Source of the DNA: Desulfobulbaceae bacterium
GTDB lineage: Bacteria > Desulfobacterota > Desulfobulbia > Desulfobulbales > Desulfobulbaceae
Direction of reading: 5' to 3'
NCBI GenBank assembly: GCA_026986885.1
Contig: JALSNT010000219.1
Span: forward strand, 1 to 12,917
Length of the DNA: 12,917 bases
Shown in pieces: positions 1-6,803 of the stretch. The position numbers were made by a program, and so were the translations under genes. Within the stretch, counting starts at the first letter, position 1; each line of letters starts with the position of its first letter. The notes beneath the pieces were generated by a model, which worked only from the letters and a program-made list of their open reading frames with translations, was not told where the DNA came from and did not search any database.

Positions 1-1
1 G

Positions 2-160
2 ACGGCGCCGCCGACATTTGCCGTTATTGCCAATGCGCCCAGGGGAATTCATTTCTCATATCAGCGATATCTGACAAATCGCTTCAGAGAGGGACTGGGG
101 TTGGATCAGGTGCCGGTTCGGCTGATATTTAAAGAGCGCAGCGGCAGAAAAAAGAGGTAG
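2..160 (+). CDS. der: Ribosome biogenesis GTPase Der (EngA), C-terminal fragment
   Basis: This is the last 52 codons of a gene that begins left of the window; the frame is open from base 2 to the TAG at 158-160. The peptide begins TAPPTFAVIANAPRGIHFSY and ends in the basic tail RSGRKKR. This matches the C-terminal KH-like domain of Der, whose usual pattern is PPTF-x-hydrophobic-N-x-P-x-hydrophobic-HFSYxRYLxNxxRExxG followed by PhRLIFRxR. Der is an essential tandem-G-domain GTPase that helps assemble the 50S ribosomal subunit; both GTPase domains lie outside the window. The gene converges on the unknown minus-strand gene at 206-508 with a 45-base gap. A T-rich tract follows at 189-209, but I see no GC-rich stem in front of it, so a classical terminator is not clear. 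The identification rests on the short but characteristic C-terminal pattern. Confidence 0.9.
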   Translation, partial: TAPPTFAVIANAPRGIHFSYQRYLTNRFREGLGLDQVPVRLIFKERSGRKKR

Positions 161-205
161 GGTCGGGAAAAAAGCAGGATTAGGAGGAATTTTTTCTTTT
201 TTTAT

Positions 206-508
206 TTATTCAAGCAGGCGTTTGCCGTATTCGGCCAGCCGTTTTGTTAATAACCGCCGTTCATTACTATTAAGTTCCCTTTCCCGGGCGACAATTTCCA
301 TGTAGTATCCGGTAAGTCCGGAATACGAGCTGGCAGGATGGATGGTCAGCCAGTGTTCGGCATCGTCATCGGCAAAGGCTCTTTCCACGATTTCGACGAT
401 GATCTCGTCATTATCCTCACGTGCCCAGTTGATAACTTTTTTAAACAGGTCTGCTTCCTTGAGTTTGCGGTATTCGGCCCGCTTAATCATAAATTCCAAT
501 CCCTGCAT
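206..508 (-). CDS. Small charged protein of unknown function
   Basis: This gene encodes 100 residues that I do not recognise. The protein is strongly charged and looks mostly helical: an acidic middle (EDNDEIIVEIVERAFADDD, residues 31-49), a short aromatic/Gly stretch (SSYSGLTGYYMEI, about 60-72) and a basic C-terminal helix (ERRLLTKRLAEYGKRLLE). It has no signal peptide, membrane segment or cysteine motif. The ATG at 508 has an AAAGGG tract about 8 bases upstream; an in-frame ATG at 490 (MIKRAEYRK) is an alternative start with a weaker site. A perfect TATAAT lies just upstream at 534-539, which supports a separate transcript. The gene stands alone, convergent with der. The promoter, the start signal and the protein-like composition suggest a real gene, but no function can be assigned. 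Confidence 0.65.
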   Translation of the reverse strand: MQGLEFMIKRAEYRKLKEADLFKKVINWAREDNDEIIVEIVERAFADDDAEHWLTIHPASSYSGLTGYYMEIVARERELNSNERRLLTKRLAEYGKRLLE

Positions 509-533
509 ACCTCTTTCCCTTTGTCCGCTATTT

Positions 534-560
534 ATTATATTATCCTCAGTCCTCTCCCAA
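534..560 (-). promoter_or_regulatory. Candidate sigma70 promoter for the 206-508 gene
   Basis: Read on the minus strand, TTGGGA (555-560) is followed 15 bases later by a perfect TATAAT (534-539). Transcription would start near 527 and give a leader of roughly 20 bases before the ATG at 508. The -10 box is ideal, while the -35 box matches TTGACA at four of six positions and its spacing is short. The site is inferred from consensus only. Confidence 0.4.
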
Positions 561-828
561 AATAATCCATTTTAAGAAAATTAATCCATCATACCATAGA
601 GTTGCCGCCACGCCAATCACTAACCGGGGATATTCTCGTAACTTGGCCGTATCCGGCTTTTTTGATGAATAAGGAAGATGGTGGAAACACCCAAAAAGAA
701 ATTCCTGATACCGGAAGTGGATAAAATTGATGGTCGTGCATTTTTTTTTTGATTTATGATTTTTCCTGACGCATACTCCAGGTAGGAGATGCATCGAAGG
801 CACTCATCAGGGATGTTGCCCTCGAAAG

Positions 829-857
829 TTAATTAGAGTTTAGAGTTTGTTTATCAT
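829..857 (+). promoter_or_regulatory. Candidate sigma70 promoter for the chemotaxis receptor gene
   Basis: TTAATT at 829-834 and TATCAT at 852-857 are separated by 17 bases. The -10 box matches TATAAT at five of six positions, but the -35 box matches TTGACA at only three. Transcription would start near 864, at the edge of the small hairpin at 862-877 and about 27 bases before the ATG. I found no clear flagellar sigma28 motif. The call rests on consensus matching only. Confidence 0.3.
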
Positions 858-861
858 GTTA

Positions 862-877
862 GGCGGGATTTCCCGTC
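862..877. promoter_or_regulatory. Short inverted repeat just upstream of the receptor's ribosome binding site
   Basis: GGCGGGATTTCCCGTC forms a stem around the loop ATTT, with one G-T pair near its base. It ends one base before the AAGAGG ribosome binding site (879-884) of the receptor gene. It could be a protein-binding palindrome or an RNA hairpin that affects translation initiation. The structure is visible in the sequence; a function is not shown. Confidence 0.25.
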
Positions 878-890
878 AAGAGGAACCATT

Positions 891-2531
891 ATGACAGTTA
901 GAAAAAAAATTATACTTCTCTCTCTGGCATTGCTTGTTTTGTTGGGGATTACCGGTTTGCTGCAATATAGGGCGGTTAAGTCCATTGCCCGTGAATGGAA
1001 GCAATATCAGGATACGGCGCTGCAACGACAGGTACAGCTTGCAGATATCAAATCTCAGTTTGGTTATGGCGGATTTATTCATAATTTTAAAAATCATGTC
1101 CTGCGGGGAAAGAAAAAATATGCCGACCGCTTTCGTATGAACAAGGAACGTATGGATCAGGCCTTTGCCGCCTATGAAAAATTGAATTTGTCCGGAGATG
1201 AACGTTCGGCCCTGTCAAATATTAAAGATGTTGCTGCCCAGTATGCCCGGGCCATTGATACTTCGATATCCATGCATAATCAAGGGGATGACCCCAGGAC
1301 AATTGATAAGGCCGTCAAAATTGATGATTCACCGGCCTTTAGCGGCTTTAAAGTTCTTGAAAGTCATGTACGAAAAATAGAACAGGCCACCAGCGCCGCT
1401 TTAAATAAAACCATCAGTTCAATTTTTATCCTGATATTGGTTGCCGGCACGGCCATGTTGATCTTTTTTATCCTGTTTTTTTCAGTTATTGCAGGTGTCG
1501 GTAAACGGCTCGGTCGTTTGCATAAGGCTACCGAAGCGATCGGGAAAGGCAATTTCTCAACGCCGATAATGATTGAAGGCCGGGATGAGATTGGAGCCAT
1601 TGCTCAGGCCCTTGCCGACATGTCAAGTAAACTGCAGAAAGTTATCGCTCAGATCCATCAGCAGACGGAAGTCCTTGGAGAATCGTCCAGTTCTCTCTCT
1701 GAAATTTCTTCGGATCTTTCCGAAGGAACAAGGATTGCCGCCGAGCAGACCGACAGCGTTGCCGCCGCCACCGAGGAGATGAGTTCCAACATGAATTCCG
1801 TGGCTGCCGCCAGTGAGCAGGCCTCCGCCAATGTTGGTCTGGTTTCCGAGGCCATTGATGAAATCCTTGCCTCGGTGGACGAGGAGGCGAAACAGACAAC
1901 CAAGGCCCAGGAGATTACCAGTCATGCCGTAAATCTGGCAACCAGCTCGTCTGCCAAGGTGGATGCCCTTGGTTCGGCGGCTGCGGAGATTACGAAGGTT
2001 ACCGAGGTTATTACCGAGATTTCCGAACAGACGAATCTCCTGGCTTTAAATGCCACCATTGAGGCTGCCAGGGCAGGAGAAGCCGGCAAGGGATTTGCCG
2101 TTGTTGCCAACGAAATCAAGGAACTGGCCAAGCAGACGGCAGAGGCCACCGGTGAGATCAAGAGTAAGATTACCTCGATCCAGAAATCAACCAATGAGAC
2201 CGTAGATGAGATCCGGCAGATCAGTGATGTCATCGGCGAGGTCGATTCCATCGTCACCGAGATCACCATGTCGGTCCAGGAGCAGAGTGCCACCTCCGGT
2301 GAGATTTCCCAGAATGTTACCCAGGCGGCGGACGGGATCTCCGAGGTGAATGAAAATGTATCACAATCATCGGCCGTTGCCTCGGAAATTGCCCGGAATA
2401 TTTCTGAAACCAGTCAGGTCGTCTCCGATCTTTCCGGCAGTGGTGATAAGATTAACGAAACAGCACGTAAACTTGCCGGCCAGGTTTCTTTGTTACAGGA
2501 TTTGACCGGCCAGTTTCAGACAGCGAAATAA
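891..2531 (+). CDS. Methyl-accepting chemotaxis protein
   Basis: This 546-residue transmembrane receptor would signal ligand occupancy to CheA/CheW at the inner membrane. A membrane segment at about 7-24 is followed by a helical periplasmic sensor domain at about 25-172, a second membrane segment at about 175-200 and a HAMP domain at about 200-252. The signalling domain follows, with the conserved hairpin tip [19 protein letters not shown] (379-397) and [15 protein letters not shown] (399-413). The sensor carries [14 protein letters not shown] (60-73) and a later DDSPAF (145-150), patterns I associate with a widespread but poorly characterised receptor sensor type; its ligand is unknown. The start is supported by AAGAGG seven bases upstream. 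The C terminus (QFQTAK) lacks a CheR/CheB-tethering NWETF-type pentapeptide. No che or flagellar genes are adjacent, so this is an orphan receptor with its own terminator at 2611-2645. Confidence 0.96.
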   Translation: MTVRKKIILLSLALLVLLGITGLLQYRAVKSIAREWKQYQDTALQRQVQLADIKSQFGYGGFIHNFKNHVLRGKKKYADRFRMNKERMDQAFAAYEKLNLSGDERSALSNIKDVAAQYARAIDTSISMHNQGDDPRTIDKAVKIDDSPAFSGFKVLESHVRKIEQATSAALNKTISSIFILILVAGTAMLIFFILFFSVIAGVGKRLGRLHKATEAIGKGNFSTPIMIEGRDEIGAIAQALADMSSKLQKVIAQIHQQTEVLGESSSSLSEISSDLSEGTRIAAEQTDSVAAATEEMSSNMNSVAAASEQASANVGLVSEAIDEILASVDEEAKQTTKAQEITSHAVNLATSSSAKVDALGSAAAEITKVTEVITEISEQTNLLALNATIEAARAGEAGKGFAVVANEIKELAKQTAEATGEIKSKITSIQKSTNETVDEIRQISDVIGEVDSIVTEITMSVQEQSATSGEISQNVTQAADGISEVNENVSQSSAVASEIARNISETSQVVSDLSGSGDKINETARKLAGQVSLLQDLTGQFQTAK

Positions 2532-2577
2532 GTCCCGGGTATTTATAGTATCCTCCTGCTATGTATCCTCCTTTTAT

Positions 2578-2598
2578 CCGGTGCGACGGCCGCACCGG
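2578..2598. repeat. Perfect GC-rich inverted repeat downstream of the receptor gene
   Basis: CCGGTGCG, a five-base loop (ACGGC) and CGCACCGG form a perfect 8-bp stem. It lies 47 bases after the receptor stop codon and 12 bases before the true terminator stem. No T-run follows, so it is not a classical terminator by itself. It may protect the mRNA 3' end, or simply be part of the convergent intergenic region. Confidence 0.5.
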
Positions 2599-2610
2599 TT
2601 CCGGGCAATA

Positions 2611-2645
2611 AAAAGCCCCCGCATGAATTTGCGGGGGCTTTTTTT
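2611..2645. terminator. Bidirectional Rho-independent terminator
   Basis: AAAAGCCCCCGC (2611-2622), an eight-base loop and GCGGGGGCTTTT (2631-2642) form a perfect GC-rich stem. A run of T ends at 2645 on the + strand. The A-run on the left gives CTTTTTATT on the minus strand, so the structure works both ways. It ends transcription of the chemotaxis receptor (+) and of the shc to pit series (minus), whose last gene stops 31 bases away. Confidence 0.93.
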
Positions 2646-2676
2646 CTTGTTACGTCCAGAAGACCGAATATTCGGT

Positions 2677-3942
2677 TTAGCCGAAAACACCTTTTAAGAA
2701 AAAGAAAAAGGCAATGGAAAGCAGGGCCCCGGCAGGCAGGGTAACCAGCCAGGAGATGATGATATTCATAATTACCCGTAAGTCAAGGGCTCCGATGCCG
2801 CGTGCCATACCGACACCGAGCACGGACCCGACCAGAATATGGGTGGTGGAGACGGGCAGGCCCGTGCGGGAGGCAAGGACCACTGTGCTTGCGGCTGCCA
2901 GTTCGGCACAAAAGCCGCGCGAAGGGGTTAACTCGGTAATTTTTGTGCCGACCGTCAGCATAACCCGGTAGCCCAGGGTCACCAGGCCGATAACAATGCC
3001 CAGGCCGCCGACCATCAATATCCAGGATGGCATGGCCGAGGTCTGCATCACTTCTCCGCCGGATTTGACAATGGAAATAACGGCTGCCATCGGGCCGATC
3101 CCATTGGCCACATCATTGGAGCCGTGGGCAAAGGCCATGGAAGAGGCAGTAAAGAGCATCATGGGGGTAAAGACTTTTTCAACACTGGCAAAATGGAAAT
3201 CCCGATCGGCCTCCACATCTTCCTTGATTTTTCTTATCAGCAACCAGCCGATAAAACCGGTCAGCAAACCGATACAAACGGCAATGGCAAAGCTCTGCCC
3301 GGAAGAAAGATTGATGTGCAGGTGTTTGAGTCCTTTGAAAATGGTTACCAGGGAAATGATGAATCCAACCAGAAAAATATAGGCCGGCGCATATAGTTTG
3401 GCATTTTTTAATGGATTTTCCGTGTCAAAGATCAGTTTACGGGTACTCATTACCAGCAAAAAGGAAATGGTGCCGCCGATTATTGGAGAAATTACCCAGG
3501 AGGCAACGATTTTTCCTATTTTTGCCCAGTTGACGGCGTCCGGTCCAATGCCGACCAGGGCAAAGCCGACCAGGGCGCCGACGATGGAATGGGTTGTTGA
3601 TACGGGCCATCCCTTGGCTGAGGCAATCATCAGCCAGACAGCGGCGGCAAGCAGAGCGGCCAGCATCCCGTAAATGAGAATTTCCGGAGAGTGAACAATG
3701 TTTGTCGGATCAATAATGCCTTTACGTATTGTTTTTGTGACATTGCCGCCGGCCAGCACCGCACCGGAGAACTCAAAGACAATGGCAATAGCGACCGCCT
3801 GTTTTATGGTCACGGCACCGGCCCCCACTGAAGTGCCCATTGCATTGGCAAGGTCATTGGCACCCACGCCCCAGGTCATGTACAAACCAAAGATCACGGC
3901 CAGCACGACCATGATTGTTCCGTATGCTGCTATAATTTCCAT
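2677..3942 (-). CDS. pit: PiT-family inorganic phosphate transporter
   Basis: This 421-residue inner-membrane protein is a low-affinity phosphate (or metal-phosphate) importer driven by an ion gradient. Both halves of the PiT internal repeat are present: GANDLANAMGTSVGAGAVT (27-45) with GWPVSTTHSIVGALVG (111-126), then GSNDVANGIGP (274-284) with GLPVSTTHILVGSVLGVG (361-378). About ten hydrophobic segments are separated by a hydrophilic loop at about 238-255. The start at 3942 has AAGGA about eight bases upstream. The gene lies 19 bases after the DUF47 gene, the usual arrangement for this transporter and its PhoU-like partner. It is the last gene before the terminator at 2611-2645. I see no Pho-box-like repeat upstream. 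The family assignment is secure; phosphate as the substrate is inferred from the family. Confidence 0.96.
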   Translation of the reverse strand: MEIIAAYGTIMVVLAVIFGLYMTWGVGANDLANAMGTSVGAGAVTIKQAVAIAIVFEFSGAVLAGGNVTKTIRKGIIDPTNIVHSPEILIYGMLAALLAAAVWLMIASAKGWPVSTTHSIVGALVGFALVGIGPDAVNWAKIGKIVASWVISPIIGGTISFLLVMSTRKLIFDTENPLKNAKLYAPAYIFLVGFIISLVTIFKGLKHLHINLSSGQSFAIAVCIGLLTGFIGWLLIRKIKEDVEADRDFHFASVEKVFTPMMLFTASSMAFAHGSNDVANGIGPMAAVISIVKSGGEVMQTSAMPSWILMVGGLGIVIGLVTLGYRVMLTVGTKITELTPSRGFCAELAAASTVVLASRTGLPVSTTHILVGSVLGVGMARGIGALDLRVIMNIIISWLVTLPAGALLSIAFFFFLKGVFG

Positions 3943-3961
3943 GAATTGTTTTCCTTATGTT

Positions 3962-4648
3962 CTATTTGGAGAGAAAGAGGAGCAGGCGATCTGAAATATT
4001 TTCCGCCTGGTTGGAAATATCGCCGATTAACTCAATGATCTGATACCAGAAGATAACGGAAACCGGATTTATCGTATCTTCAATGGCAAAGAGTTTTCGT
4101 CTCAGGTTATGGAGAATGTGGTCAATATTATGCTCACTCCTGCGGACACCGGAGATCATGGCAATGACCTTGTCGTACTCTCTGCCGCCAAATCCTACCT
4201 GTACCAGTTCATCAAGCTCTTCGACGATCAGTTTTGCCTCCGAACTTATTTCCATGGTTGCGTTGAGCAGTTCATCAAGAAGTTCGCGGATAGGCTCCGG
4301 TACCTTCATGACCCGGCTGCTTAAAATCTGGCTTATTTTTTCCGTGGTATCTGCCATGGAATCCTGGTCGCGAAGAAGCATCAGCAGGTCTCTACGATCC
4401 ACAGGGAGAAAGAGCGTTTTCGGCATGTGCAGGCGAAACTCACTCTTCATTTTATCCGCCTCGGTTTCCAGCCCGCCTATTTGCGCGGCAATTTTTTCAA
4501 CCTGTTGCTGATCACCCTGGTACAGGGCATCAAACATGGTGGGGAGAAGACAGATACAGGCAAATACCTTGCGTAAATGTTCCTGGATCGGTTTGAACGG
4601 AGATTTTCTTAACAATCCGGCCAGCGGGCTGGTTGACTTTATGGTCAT
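3962..4648 (-). CDS. DUF47 PhoU-like phosphate transport accessory protein
   Basis: This 228-residue soluble, almost entirely helical protein belongs to the PhoU-like DUF47 family, typically encoded beside PiT transporters and thought to regulate them. The sequence shows two PhoU-type metal-binding helix patterns: ETEADKMK (61-68) in the first half and ELIGDISNQAENISDR (206-221) near the C terminus. A further acidic helix runs through DQDSMADTTEKI (94-105). It opens with a KSTSPLAGLLRKSPFKPIQEH segment typical of the family. An AGGAGGG ribosome binding site lies about nine bases before the ATG at 4648, the strongest in the window. It stands 76 bases after the phosphatase fusion gene and 19 bases before pit. 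The first gap could hold a separate promoter, but I could not identify a convincing one. Confidence 0.92.
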   Translation of the reverse strand: MTIKSTSPLAGLLRKSPFKPIQEHLRKVFACICLLPTMFDALYQGDQQQVEKIAAQIGGLETEADKMKSEFRLHMPKTLFLPVDRRDLLMLLRDQDSMADTTEKISQILSSRVMKVPEPIRELLDELLNATMEISSEAKLIVEELDELVQVGFGGREYDKVIAMISGVRRSEHNIDHILHNLRRKLFAIEDTINPVSVIFWYQIIELIGDISNQAENISDRLLLFLSK

Positions 4649-4724
4649 GGTGGTTTTCCCTCCTGTTGATGTGGTACGGATACCGTTGCGGCTAATCTTT
4701 TTCCTGCTCCACTACCTACTCAAC

Positions 4725-6803
4725 TTATTTCAATTTACCAAGAATATTTATGAGTGGTTCCGCCGGATACGAAAGCGGCACCATTCTTTTGTTGATTTCT
4801 ATTAATAATCCAGGGCCTTCAGGCCGACCACCGTATACAATAATATGATTTTTTATCTCTCCGGCATCAAGCCAGATAGAACCGGTTCCGTCAAGCGGTG
4901 TATGACCGACGATAAACGGGGTTGTCTTGGCAAGTTTTAGACTTTTCCTGAATCGTTTGACATCAGCCTTTCCATAACCGGCAAAGTAGTTTGAACGTTT
5001 CAGGCGGCTGCTGATCAGTTCCTGGGAGATTTCCGGGTGCATGCGAAGATTAATAATCTGCTTGCGGCTGGTCTTGCGGGAGGGCGGACCGGCATGACAG
5101 GCAAAAAAGCTGTCGGACGCGATTACATACGGCAGTCGGCTGTATAATAATTCCATCTGTCGGACATACTCCTCCCCTCGCAGTTCCAGGAGACGTTTTT
5201 TAAAGAGGGTTGACTGGCAGATTCCATTTTTGCAGATGCCGGCATCAAAGGTGTCGTGATTTCCCCGCAGGTAGAACACGTTGGCCGGAAAGAGCTGCTT
5301 GAGTCGCAGGATGAGGTCCATAATCAGTACCGAACTGTCCATTTCTTCCATTTCACCCGGCAGTTCGGAATGAACGGCATCACCAAGGATGATCAGACAA
5401 CAGACCTTGCTTGTCAGCCCTTCCAGAAATTTATTTTCACTGAGTATTTTAAGGAGGTTGTTGACCTGGGCATGCAGGTCGCCGACGATTATCGGTATTT
5501 TTTCAGGAGGCAGTTCAACCAGTCCGCCGGGAAGACCGGTTTTGTCGACGGGACGGCAGGGTTCGGCGGCCATGATTTCATTGACCGCCTGCAGCGTTGC
5601 CAGTGCCCTGTCCGGCGTCATCAGTTCCATAGGTCCTCCGTACAGCTTTTTAATCTCCACCAGTGCCTCATAACGGCGAGCCTCAATGCGGCTCTTTCTG
5701 TCGGAATCTTCAAATCGGATGACTTCAAGGGGGCGTTGTTCAGCCAGCGGAATGATTATCAGGTCACCCCGTTCATTGGTGATACCGGCGTGTCGTTTGC
5801 CGACGCTTTTGTCAAAAGTAAAAAGAGTTTTGTATTTTCTGTTGGCTCGACCGATCATCACCGTTTCTCCAACCCGCAGGCGGGCGAATGCACAGAGGTG
5901 GGAACCAAAGGTGGACGGGTCGGTAATCAGCCAGTTTTTCCGGAGGTCTTTTTGACGGATACCCAGCGGGATTTCCGGGTAAAAACGAAGTACCTGCCTG
6001 CCTAATTTTAGTTCAAGTGGTTTACCGTCATAGGCGATCCTGCTTTCTTTGGTGATGGATTGCCATGTATCGGTGGGTGTCAGCCAGTTAACCGGCAGCT
6101 TTCGCAGCAGCAGCCATTTCCAACCATCAATGGTGGTCAGGCTTGGCCGGGAAATTGGTTGGCCGCTCAGCCATTCAGGTTTGCCGATATCCTCTTTTTC
6201 GGCAATATACAACGGTGGCTTGTCCAGAGTTTTTCTTATGTATACCTGCATCTTCTGTCGATGCAGATAGAGAACCACCTGTCGATAGACGTCAAGTTGT
6301 GCCTCCACCATCGCCATTGTCAAATTTTCATCCACCGGGAAGTAGCCTTCATTGCTGCGTTCCTGTCTCCTTTTGAAAATGATTTTGGCTGAAGGTAATA
6401 GAAATTCAAAAACATAGCGATGCCGCCAGTCGGTCTGGAATATGTTGCCGCTGACTGGTGGAATTTGTATTCTGTCCAGCTCAAGTTGCGGCGGCTCGGT
6501 TGCTTCAAGCCACTCCCTGTCAAAGACGGTGAGGGCCTCGGGAAACCCGGCAAACGGCAACCCGAGATGGACCTCCCTGGGGCGATAAGTCAGGGCTTTG
6601 TCCCGCCACCAGCCTTTACGGGTAAGATCCAGATATCCCTCGTTGGGCCAGCCGTGAATCTTGTTGATGTAATAGGTCTTGCCGGCACCGGGCGGGCCGG
6701 TGACTACCAGTTGCACAAAGGTGAGTCCGGCCGGTAGCTGTACACCCCGCACTTCCTGCAGGGAAGTTATTGTTTTGAGCTTTTTCTTTAACAGGTCAAT
6801 CAT
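4725..6803 (-). CDS. Kinase-like / FHA-like / PPP-type metallophosphatase fusion protein
   Basis: This 692-residue protein combines three modules. Residues about 28-200 form a P-loop kinase-like domain: Walker A GPPGAGKT (36-43), a Walker-B-like LTVFDREW (91-98) and a lid-like basic helix KRRQERSNEG (144-153). Residues about 300-352 resemble a degenerate FHA domain, with IGR (317-319), DKSVGKRHAGI (331-341) and NERGDLII (343-350). Residues about 435-670 form a PPP/ApaH-like metallophosphatase with GDLHA (441-445), GDAVHSE (474-480), GNHD (514-517), HAGPP (570-574) and GHTP (633-636), so all metal-ligand positions are present. GDAVHSE replaces the usual GDxVDRG. No membrane segment is seen. 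Its start overlaps the shc stop by 8 bases and lacks a ribosome binding site, implying translational coupling. The substrate is unknown; it could be a hopanoid intermediate, a phosphoprotein, a nucleotide or a nucleic acid end. The phosphatase call is firm, the kinase probable and the FHA tentative. Confidence 0.85.
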   Translation of the reverse strand: MIDLLKKKLKTITSLQEVRGVQLPAGLTFVQLVVTGPPGAGKTYYINKIHGWPNEGYLDLTRKGWWRDKALTYRPREVHLGLPFAGFPEALTVFDREWLEATEPPQLELDRIQIPPVSGNIFQTDWRHRYVFEFLLPSAKIIFKRRQERSNEGYFPVDENLTMAMVEAQLDVYRQVVLYLHRQKMQVYIRKTLDKPPLYIAEKEDIGKPEWLSGQPISRPSLTTIDGWKWLLLRKLPVNWLTPTDTWQSITKESRIAYDGKPLELKLGRQVLRFYPEIPLGIRQKDLRKNWLITDPSTFGSHLCAFARLRVGETVMIGRANRKYKTLFTFDKSVGKRHAGITNERGDLIIIPLAEQRPLEVIRFEDSDRKSRIEARRYEALVEIKKLYGGPMELMTPDRALATLQAVNEIMAAEPCRPVDKTGLPGGLVELPPEKIPIIVGDLHAQVNNLLKILSENKFLEGLTSKVCCLIILGDAVHSELPGEMEEMDSSVLIMDLILRLKQLFPANVFYLRGNHDTFDAGICKNGICQSTLFKKRLLELRGEEYVRQMELLYSRLPYVIASDSFFACHAGPPSRKTSRKQIINLRMHPEISQELISSRLKRSNYFAGYGKADVKRFRKSLKLAKTTPFIVGHTPLDGTGSIWLDAGEIKNHIIVYGGRPEGPGLLIEINKRMVPLSYPAEPLINILGKLK

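Larger units (their letters stand above)
509..890. other. Intergenic region upstream of the chemotaxis receptor
   Basis: No convincing gene lies in these 382 bases. A minus-strand reading frame at 546-803 (GTG start, 85 residues) has a poor composition in its first half, rich in Lys, His, Cys and Phe. Its last 35 residues read like a small membrane segment (LVIGVAATLWYDGLIFLKW), so a decayed gene remnant is possible. The region also holds a run of ten T at 741-750, the candidate promoters at 534-560 and 829-857, and a small hairpin at 862-877. Confidence 0.5.

Noticed and set aside
160..210. Terminator between der and the unknown gene
   Set aside because: The region has A and T tracts that could pair weakly, but there is no GC-rich stem before the T-rich tract.
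546..803. 85-residue minus-strand reading frame as an intact gene
   Set aside because: It has a GTG start without a clear ribosome binding site and a composition unlike a protein in its first half. Only the tail looks coding, so it is listed as a possible remnant and not as a gene.
4649..4724. Pho-box or promoter upstream of the DUF47-pit pair
   Set aside because: No repeated CTGTCAT-like elements and no pair of -35/-10 boxes with acceptable matches could be found; only a short GGTA...TACC repeat is present.
5256..6005. 249-residue plus-strand reading frame inside the phosphatase fusion gene
   Set aside because: It runs antisense to a protein with clear catalytic motifs and has no start signal or recognisable domain, so it is a shadow frame.
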